DNA of 9,443 nt, from NCBI GenBank assembly GCA_030596915.1, contig JAUVSX010000085.1, positions 1 to 9,443 of the forward strand, given 5' to 3'. The notes below the pieces were generated by a model that had not been told where the DNA came from, searched no databases, and saw nothing but the letters and a program-made list of their open reading frames with translations. Of the stretch, positions 1 through 6,186 are shown piece after piece. Position 1 is the first letter of the stretch. Each line of letters starts with the position of its first letter. The stretch is from Chloroflexota bacterium. GTDB taxonomy: Bacteria; Chloroflexota; Anaerolineae; B4-G1. Both the position numbers and the translations under genes were made by a program.

Positions 1-2
1 CC

Positions 3-440
3 AGGCCGGTGGACACGTCGCTCGTGAACCCGCCATACCAGGTTCACCTGGGCCTCGTCGCCGCCATTCTTGGAGCCATCGGGCTGGTCGTCGGCCTGGT
101 ACGTTGGCGCGATAGAGAGCGGCGCGCAACGCTGGTCTTTCTTGCGCTACTCGCCGTCGCGCTTGTTTGGATGAGCACTGCGTCCTCCCTCTGGGTATGG
201 GCGTCGTTGCCACTGCTGCCGTTCGTTCAGTTCCCGTGGCGTTTCATGGGCCGCGCGATTCTGCCGCTCGCCCTGCTTGGTTCAGCCGCGTTCTCCGAGC
301 CGCTGCCCGCATCATCTGGAAAACGGCGGCTGGTCGTCATCGTCGGAGCCGCAGCGGCGATCGTCGTGTTGATCTTCAGCGCCTTTCCCTCCACATACCC
401 GCCTCTGGGTTACTGCCCCAGCAAACCCTACCGATGGTGA
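3..440 (+). CDS. PTPS-related/YfhO-like polytopic membrane protein, N-terminal part (5' truncated, ends at a frameshift)
   Basis: This is the first copy of the repeated family, cut at its start by the window edge. Reading begins in frame at position 3 (R-P-V-D) and aligns with residue 284 onward of the third copy, so about 280 residues are probably missing upstream. It encodes the last membrane segments of the GT-C-like core: hydrophobic stretches lie at about 51-92, 138-176, 246-290 and 330-380. The family signature Q-F-P-W-R-F is at 228-245. After the last TM comes Y-C at 411-416, matching H-C in the two downstream copies. The frame then stops at a TGA (438-440), while homology continues without a gap in the frame one base back. 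The fragment is therefore best read as the N-terminal part of one gene spanning 3-2344. Function is inferred only: a membrane glycosyltransferase-like protein of unknown substrate. An ATG exists at about position 170 in another frame but is not a real start. Confidence 0.8.
   Translation, partial: RPVDTSLVNPPYQVHLGLVAAILGAIGLVVGLVRWRDRERRATLVFLALLAVALVWMSTASSLWVWASLPLLPFVQFPWRFMGRAILPLALLGSAAFSEPLPASSGKRRLVVIVGAAAAIVVLIFSAFPSTYPPLGYCPSKPYRW
423..440 (+). other. Apparent single-base deletion (frameshift) joining the two parts of the first gene
   Basis: Upstream coding is in the frame of position 3 and downstream coding is one base back. Adding one base after the CCC run at 426-428 gives the residues C-P-S-K-P-L-P-M-V-S-D-V-F-A-F-E. 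This places exactly 12 residues between the conserved Cys and the A-(F/W/Y)-E motif. Both downstream paralogues also have exactly 12 (C431 to A444 in the second, C409 to A422 in the third). The short AAA-CCC run is a plausible place for a sequencing or replication slip. No canonical X-XXY-YYZ slippery heptamer sits in the upstream frame, so programmed frameshifting is unlikely. Confidence 0.75.
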
Positions 441-2344
441 GTGACGTGTTCGCATTCGAGCAGCAGACCGGGCAGGTCGGGGTGGACCCCGAGGGATCCT
501 ACTTCCCGGTGTGGGTCAAGCGGCGTCCTGTGGGATCGCCGCTCGTGGCGCAATATGCTGCGGGCGGACCAATTGCCCGGTTCGACGAGACTTCGCTGCC
601 GGAGGGAGGGTCAATCGTCGATGCTCACTACGGGCCTAACCGGGCCCAACTCATCGTCGAGTCCCCGGAGTCGTTCCAAGGCCGCTACCAGGTCTACTAC
701 TTCCCGGGCTGGCAGGTCCTCGTGGACGGAGCACGCGTGACCCCCTCGCCCTCGGATCCAGATGGGCTACTCACCTTTCCCGTGCCTGCGGGACGTCACG
801 CAGTTACCGTTCGCTTCCGCGAGACACCGCTGCGGGTCGCTGCTGACGTCCTCTCTCTGATCACACTGGCTGTCTTCCTCGCAGTCGTGCTGCGATACCC
901 TGCCCGGGACGACGGCCCCGAGCGCCTGGCCGCCTCACTGTCGGGCTGGCGGGACGGGACGGGACGCGCTGCCTGGCTGATCGCCGTCTGCCTGTCGATC
1001 GCACTGCTTGGGCTCAAAGTCGGTGTGATCGACCGGATTGACAGTCCCTTTCGCCGTCCGGCGCTCCTGCCCGACGGGCGCCTGCCGTCTGTCCAGAACC
1101 AACTCGGCCAGCGCTTCGCCAACGGACTGACGCTGATCGGGTATGATCAGTCGGGGCCGCGCATCCCTGCAGACGGGGCACTGCAGACTGACCTGTACTG
1201 GACCACTCACTCCCAGCCCACGGGGCTCTTCCAGAGCGTCGTGCACCTCGTGGGTCCCGACGGGCTGCGCTGGCGTATGCCCGACTCATTCCGGCCCCGC
1301 GGGTACACGGACTACCCCCCCGCCCGGTCGTGGCTACCCGACCAATACGCGTTGGACAGCCACGAGGTCGAGCCGCTGCCCGGCACACCTCCTGGCACGT
1401 ACGACGTCGTATTGACGGTCTTCGACCCCGCGACGCTCGCCCCGATTTCGGTGATCGACGATCAGGGCCACCCAGCGACGCCTGCGCTCACGCTGGGGAC
1501 AGTCATACTTGAGCGCCCGGTCCGCACAGTCGCGACAGAGGATGCGGCAAGGGGCCGAATCGACCACGTTTTCGGCCCTGTGACTCTAGTATCCGTGCAC
1601 CTGGATCGCGCCGAGATGGATGCGGGTGATGCCGCCCTGCTCACAACCTTCTGGCGGTCCGATCGTCAACCTGAGGACAACCTGGTGGCTCGCCTGGTCC
1701 TCGCGGCGCCGGGCGCACAGCCTGTCGTCGAGTACAGCCTCCCCTTAGCCGCACCGTGGTTTCCGACCACGTCGTGGCGGACAGGCGACGTCTGGCGCGG
1801 CCAGGTTATGCTGCGCGTACCCGCGGGCGCCGAAAGTGGTGACTACGAGTTGCGCGTGGCGGTACCGGAGAGCGCAACGCCCGCAGCGTTGCCCGTCACA
1901 ATTCGCGTATCTGCTCCCCCTCGCTCGTTCACTCGCCCTGCAACGTCGAACGAGCTGGATGTGACGCTCGGCACAGTGGCGACGCTCGTTGGGTTCGACT
2001 CGTCAACCCCGGCCGTCCAGCCAGGGGAGAGCATCACTGTCACACTGGTCTGGCAGGCTCTCGACACTCCAGCGGAGTCCTATCGCGTGTTCGTGCACCT
2101 TGTGGACAGCGACGGACGACTGGTGGCACAATCCGACGGCATTCCCGATCACTGGACGCGCCCCACAACTGGGTGGATAGCCGGCGAGTACGTTGTGGAC
2201 GCCCATTCCATCACCGTGCCGGGTGACACCGCGGACGGCGCCTACGAACTCCGCGCTGGCTTGTACATACCTGGCGTCGGTCGCCTCAAGACGTCCAGCG
2301 GAGTGGATACTATTCCCCTTGGCACTCTCACGGTGGTGCGGTGA
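434..2344 (+). CDS. PTPS-related/YfhO-like membrane protein, C-terminal part with three beta-sandwich units
   Basis: This is the continuation of the first gene after the frameshift; the ATG at 434 is the first start in this frame after the break but has no visible ribosome binding site. It opens in the extracytoplasmic loop after the core's last TM, with A-F-E-Q-Q matching A-W-E and A-Y-E in the paralogues. A YfhO-like domain follows, with Y-Y-F-P-G-W at 695-712, then V-D-G and V-P-A-G. The motif E-T-P-L-R-V-A-A-D-V-L-S precedes a TM (about 840-895), and a second TM lies at about 970-1025. Three extracytoplasmic beta-sandwich units then lie at about 1100-1510, 1560-1910 and 1955-2340, recognised by (L/V)-(I/V)-G-(Y/F)-D, T-x-x-W and P-G-x-Y patterns. 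The third has T-R-P-T-T-G-W, also found in the third gene. As a stand-alone protein it would lack the N-terminal TM needed for export, which supports a broken or mis-sequenced single gene. Its stop overlaps the next start (GTGA). The biochemical role is unknown. Confidence 0.85.
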   Translation: MVSDVFAFEQQTGQVGVDPEGSYFPVWVKRRPVGSPLVAQYAAGGPIARFDETSLPEGGSIVDAHYGPNRAQLIVESPESFQGRYQVYYFPGWQVLVDGARVTPSPSDPDGLLTFPVPAGRHAVTVRFRETPLRVAADVLSLITLAVFLAVVLRYPARDDGPERLAASLSGWRDGTGRAAWLIAVCLSIALLGLKVGVIDRIDSPFRRPALLPDGRLPSVQNQLGQRFANGLTLIGYDQSGPRIPADGALQTDLYWTTHSQPTGLFQSVVHLVGPDGLRWRMPDSFRPRGYTDYPPARSWLPDQYALDSHEVEPLPGTPPGTYDVVLTVFDPATLAPISVIDDQGHPATPALTLGTVILERPVRTVATEDAARGRIDHVFGPVTLVSVHLDRAEMDAGDAALLTTFWRSDRQPEDNLVARLVLAAPGAQPVVEYSLPLAAPWFPTTSWRTGDVWRGQVMLRVPAGAESGDYELRVAVPESATPAALPVTIRVSAPPRSFTRPATSNELDVTLGTVATLVGFDSSTPAVQPGESITVTLVWQALDTPAESYRVFVHLVDSDGRLVAQSDGIPDHWTRPTTGWIAGEYVVDAHSITVPGDTADGAYELRAGLYIPGVGRLKTSSGVDTIPLGTLTVVR

Positions 2345-5300
2345 AGAGCGAATCACACACCGGTGGTGTCGTGGTCCCGCCGGAACAGGCCAAGACTCCA
2401 CGGGGGCAGGACCCGCGCAGTCACCGGCGAACCCTCGCATATCTCGCTTGCGCGTTTCTCCTGTGCATCCCGGCGATCAGCCCGCTGCTACGCGCTGGCT
2501 TGACTTGCGGGTACGACAATGTGTTCCATCTTTGGCGCGCGGTGCAAATCGAGCATCTGATACAGCAAGGCATCCTCTTCTCGCGATGGGCGCCCGACAT
2601 GGCCCACGGCTTCGGGTTCCCCCTATTCGTGTTCCACGCGCCGGCATCGGCCTACGTTGCCGCGCTCTTCCACGGCGCTGGTCTCGAATGGGTCGGGGCT
2701 ATCAACGCGACCTTCGCGCTAGGAATGGTGCTCGGAGGGATCTTCGCCTTTCTCCTCGCCCGCGACCTGTTTGGGCCTGCGGCTGGACTGGTCGCAACCG
2801 TCGCGTATGTCTACGCTCCCTTCCAGGCCTACGAGGCTTTCAACCGCGGCAGCCTCTCGGAGGCATTTGCCTGGGCATTTCCGCCGCTCGTCCTGTGGTC
2901 CGTCCACCGGTGGGTCACCCTCAGGGACCGCCGTTTCCTCGCTGTCGGCGCTGCCGGGCTCTGCGCCCTGATCCTGACGCATCAACTGTTCGCCTTCCTC
3001 TTCGCCCCGCTGCTGATAGCGTGGGTGCTCGGTGCGAGCATTGCCGCCCGCGACTGGCACGCGGTGCTTCGCGGCGCCGCTCTCGGGCTGCTGGGCCTCG
3101 GCCTGTCCGCCTTCTTCTGGCTGCCGGGACTGACCGAGCGAGGCTGGGTGCAGACACATCGTCTGCTGGGCACGTGGGTCTTCGATTATCGAAGCAACTA
3201 TCTGACGCTGGCCGAGCTTCTCTCCGCGCCTCGCACCGCCGACCCCACTCTGCTCAATGATTGGCCGCCCAAGGCGCTCGGGCTTATTCCGCTCCTTGTC
3301 GCGCTCCTGCCACTCCTGCGCTGGCGGTGGTTGAGCCGTGCCGCGCGGTGGCAGACAGCGGTCCTGCTGGTGCTGCTGTTGGGCTTCGCTATGATGACCC
3401 TCCCGCTATCCCGCCCCCTATGGGATCATCTACCGCTGCTGGAGTACATCCAGTTCCCGTGGCGCTTCCTGGGGCCAGCGGTCCTGTGCGTGTCGCTGCT
3501 CGCCGCCGCTGCCGTATCCCCTGTCTGCGGCCCAGCGCCCCCCTTCGCGAATCGTATCCTGGTTGTTGGGTCGGCCGTACTGATCCCGTTGCTCGCACTG
3601 ACCGGGCTGGGGTGGTTCTATCCGCGCCACTGCTCCCCGCCACGCGATGCATCGGTATCGGGGATGATCGCGTGGGAGCGCGCGACGGACACGCTCGGAA
3701 CGACCGCCAAGGGGGAGTATCTTCCGATCTGGGTGCGCGCATTTCCCGAGGAGCCGCAGTTGGAGAGCGCTTACGCGGGACAGGCCGCGCTGGACCGCCT
3801 GCGGCGAGAGGACCTGCCCTCCGGCGCCGAGATTCTGGGGGCCAACTACGGGGCAACGGATGCCGCGATCGAACTCGAGACCCCCCAGCAGTTCCAGGCC
3901 GTCTACCTGGCGCTCTACTATCCTGGGTGGCGGGTCGCGATCGACGGAGAGGCCGTCCCCATCACAATCACAGACCCAGACGGCCTGATCTCGTTCGACG
4001 TCCCCGCTGGTCGCCACAATATCCACGTCAGTTTCGGCGAGACGCCTTTCCGCGTCACAGCGGACGTTGTCTCCCTGATTAGCCTGGTGCTTCTGCTGGC
4101 GATACTCATCTGGCAAATCATCCCTGCCACGTGGCGCCGCCAGGACTGGGCCTCCGTGCGCCGGCGCCTACCGGCTCGGCGCCTGGTTGTAGCGGTGATA
4201 CCGGCGGTCACGGGGCTGCTACTGCTGGCCATCGTCCTCGACGTGCTCCCGGCCCTGCGAGGCCCGGAGGAATGGCGATGGGTCTACGCGGTGCCCGCAG
4301 AGCCGGCACGCCTGCTGTTGGCGGGGTTGACGCTTACACTCTACGTATTGCTTGTCTCGGTCTGGATCGCCCGGGACAGCCGGAGGGGCTTCTCCGCAAC
4401 GCGCCGTTGGCCGTACCTCGTAGCTATCGCGGTCGCCGTTCCGGCCATCCAGGCGAGTCTTCTTGCCCTGGGGTACCGAGACATCTTCAGGCCCCTTTTC
4501 TACCGCACGGTGTCGGCGGGGGGGCGCGGTGTGTTCTCTGTTGGGAGCACAATCGGGGACGCTCGGAAGTTCTTGCGCAACTACCCGGCGCTGATGCCGA
4601 CCTTTCCGGTTCATCCGCAGCGCTATCCGCCCGGATTACCACTCGCGTTCTACGTCGCGCGCCGCTTTGTGGAGACGCTGCCCTCGCTGGCCGATGCAGT
4701 CGGCTTCCGGCTGCGTATGTACCTATGCGACGACCTCTCGTTCATGCGCCTGCCCAACGCCACGATCACCACCGCTGCCATGCAAATGGCGCTGCCCGTC
4801 ATCAGCGGGTTGACCGTCTTCCCACTGTATGGGCTGGCGAAGAACGTGTACGGTCCGCGGATCGCGACGTGGGTGGTGGCTCTGTTCCCGCTGATACCAT
4901 CCTTCGCGCTGTGGTCAGGACGATGGGAGCAGTTCTTTCCCCTACTGGTGGCGACGTCCTGGTACCTGCTGCATCTCGGTCTGACCAGGAGACGACCGCT
5001 CGCGATGGTAGCCTCGGGCGCCGTCCTGTCAATCGCATCGTTCCTGAACCTCAGCCTCGTGGCACTCCTACTGCCGATGGGTCTGTTCACTGTGTTCTGG
5101 CTTCTGAGACAGCCGAGGGAGGCGCGCAGTCCGCGTTTCTGGGCTGCCGGGCTCGCCGCGTTCGTCGCGGGACTCGCGTCGGTATGGGTCGTCCTCGAGA
5201 TAGGCTTTGGCATCGGCTTTGCGGACATCTGTCGCGTGGCCATGTCATACCACCTGGGCCTGGGTCGCGACTACGCCACCTGGTTGGGCTATCATCTCTA

Positions 5301-6186
5301 CGACTTCTTCCTGTTCCTCGGCATTCCGCTGGCGATACTGTTTCTGTACGCGTTCGTGACGGCGGCGGGCGGACTGCTCGGCCACGTGACCTCAAGACGG
5401 CAGCAAGTCGGCGAGCCGCACTCGCACCTGTGGCCTCCAGGCTCCCTCGCCTCACGGTCGAACATCGATGCGCTGGTGCTGGGCTTCGCGCTTGGACTGC
5501 TGATCCTCGACCTCTCGGGCACGTCACGGGGCGAGGTGGCACGAGTGTGGCTGTTCTTGACCCCCATCGCTGCACTGGTGGCTGTCCGAGGGCTGGAGCG
5601 CACGCGGCTGGGTCAGCGTGCATTTGTCCTCGTCGCCATCCTGATGGCCGTCCAACTGCTGGCATTCAACGCCTGCCTCCGAGTCGTGACAACTGGAGTC
5701 GAGCCACCCCCCGCAAGAAGCCGTGATTTCGACCTGCAGGGCACCCTCTCAGAGGTCTCTCATCCTCTGGGGGCCGGTTTTGAGGTGGACGGCATGCAGA
5801 CTATCGCCCTCCTCGGGTATGACGTGAGCACAAAGTCGTTGCAGCCTGGCGACACACTGCACCTAACGCTCTACTGGCAATCTCTCGATCCAATGACAAC
5901 GCCGTACACCGTGTTCACCCACGTGGTCGGGGAGGACAACGATGTGGTCGGACAGCGCGACAACATGCCCCTCCTCGACGCCGCCCCGACCACGTGCTGG
6001 ATGCCCGGTGAGATAATCGCCGATCCTTATCAGATTGAGATCAGTCCGGAGGCGTTGCCGGGCAGCTACCATCTAACGACGGGGTTCTACATTCTGGAGA
6101 CAGGGGAGCGGCTGCCGGCCGTGGGCGCTACGGCGACCCAAGACCGCGAGGTGATCCTGACTACAATTGTGATCGGAGACCAGTGA
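2341..6186 (+). CDS. Very large two-module polytopic membrane protein: PTPS-related/YfhO-like core plus a second GT39-like module
   Basis: A 1281-residue protein that I infer to be a membrane glycosyltransferase or glycan-processing protein. A polar N-terminus (1-31) is followed by TM1 and the loop T-C-G-Y-D-N (55-60), whose Asp sits where GT-C enzymes place a catalytic acid. Further core motifs are S-R-W-A-P (81-85), L-T-H (H214), FFWLP with E266-R-G, Q-F-P-W-R-F (371-376) and H-C (C431). The YfhO-like extracytoplasmic domain has Y-Y-P-G-W (526-530), I-D-G and V-P-A-G (554-557), then E-T-P-F-R and a TM at about 575-594. Unlike its neighbours it then carries a second multi-TM region (about 614-1125) with I-G-D (738-740) and H-P-Q-R-Y-P-P-G-L-P-L (758-768), a loop pattern of GT39-type GT-C proteins. 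One beta-sandwich (about 1148-1281) ends it. The GTG start overlaps the previous stop by 4 bases (GTGA) and has only a weak purine stretch upstream; GTG at 2371 is a possible alternative. The membrane architecture is clear; the reaction and substrate are not. Confidence 0.93.
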   Translation: MKSESHTGGVVVPPEQAKTPRGQDPRSHRRTLAYLACAFLLCIPAISPLLRAGLTCGYDNVFHLWRAVQIEHLIQQGILFSRWAPDMAHGFGFPLFVFHAPASAYVAALFHGAGLEWVGAINATFALGMVLGGIFAFLLARDLFGPAAGLVATVAYVYAPFQAYEAFNRGSLSEAFAWAFPPLVLWSVHRWVTLRDRRFLAVGAAGLCALILTHQLFAFLFAPLLIAWVLGASIAARDWHAVLRGAALGLLGLGLSAFFWLPGLTERGWVQTHRLLGTWVFDYRSNYLTLAELLSAPRTADPTLLNDWPPKALGLIPLLVALLPLLRWRWLSRAARWQTAVLLVLLLGFAMMTLPLSRPLWDHLPLLEYIQFPWRFLGPAVLCVSLLAAAAVSPVCGPAPPFANRILVVGSAVLIPLLALTGLGWFYPRHCSPPRDASVSGMIAWERATDTLGTTAKGEYLPIWVRAFPEEPQLESAYAGQAALDRLRREDLPSGAEILGANYGATDAAIELETPQQFQAVYLALYYPGWRVAIDGEAVPITITDPDGLISFDVPAGRHNIHVSFGETPFRVTADVVSLISLVLLLAILIWQIIPATWRRQDWASVRRRLPARRLVVAVIPAVTGLLLLAIVLDVLPALRGPEEWRWVYAVPAEPARLLLAGLTLTLYVLLVSVWIARDSRRGFSATRRWPYLVAIAVAVPAIQASLLALGYRDIFRPLFYRTVSAGGRGVFSVGSTIGDARKFLRNYPALMPTFPVHPQRYPPGLPLAFYVARRFVETLPSLADAVGFRLRMYLCDDLSFMRLPNATITTAAMQMALPVISGLTVFPLYGLAKNVYGPRIATWVVALFPLIPSFALWSGRWEQFFPLLVATSWYLLHLGLTRRRPLAMVASGAVLSIASFLNLSLVALLLPMGLFTVFWLLRQPREARSPRFWAAGLAAFVAGLASVWVVLEIGFGIGFADICRVAMSYHLGLGRDYATWLGYHLYDFFLFLGIPLAILFLYAFVTAAGGLLGHVTSRRQQVGEPHSHLWPPGSLASRSNIDALVLGFALGLLILDLSGTSRGEVARVWLFLTPIAALVAVRGLERTRLGQRAFVLVAILMAVQLLAFNACLRVVTTGVEPPPARSRDFDLQGTLSEVSHPLGAGFEVDGMQTIALLGYDVSTKSLQPGDTLHLTLYWQSLDPMTTPYTVFTHVVGEDNDVVGQRDNMPLLDAAPTTCWMPGEIIADPYQIEISPEALPGSYHLTTGFYILETGERLPAVGATATQDREVILTTIVIGDQ
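6175..6178 (+). promoter_or_regulatory. Ribosome binding site (GGAG) for the third gene
   Basis: GGAG lies 4 bases before the GTG at 6183, inside the last codons of the preceding gene. It supports the GTG whose last two bases are shared with the TGA stop of the second gene, and so supports the GTGA overlap as a true start. The spacing is slightly short for an optimal site, consistent with help from translational coupling. Confidence 0.6.

Noticed and set aside
167..433. Open frame extending upstream of the C-terminal part of the first gene from an ATG at 167
   Set aside because: Its residues are arginine-rich, show no family motifs, and overlap the frame carrying F-P-W-R-F and the TM segments. 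Only the part after about 428 matches the paralogues.
423..440. Programmed -1 ribosomal frameshift
   Set aside because: The upstream codons AAA-CCC-TAC do not form an X-XXY-YYZ slippery heptamer, and slippage there would leave poor codon pairing. I saw no evident stem-loop just downstream.
2193..4082. Long + strand open frames inside the second gene (2193-3260, 3261-4082, and 4131-5726 in the same region)
   Set aside because: They are Arg/Pro/Ala-rich shadows expected from GC-rich third positions, and they lack the motifs seen in the main frame.
3430..5665. Antisense open frames such as 3430-4116, 4650-5243 and 5087-5665
   Set aside because: Low-complexity, charged translations with no recognisable domains, lying opposite well-supported coding sequence.
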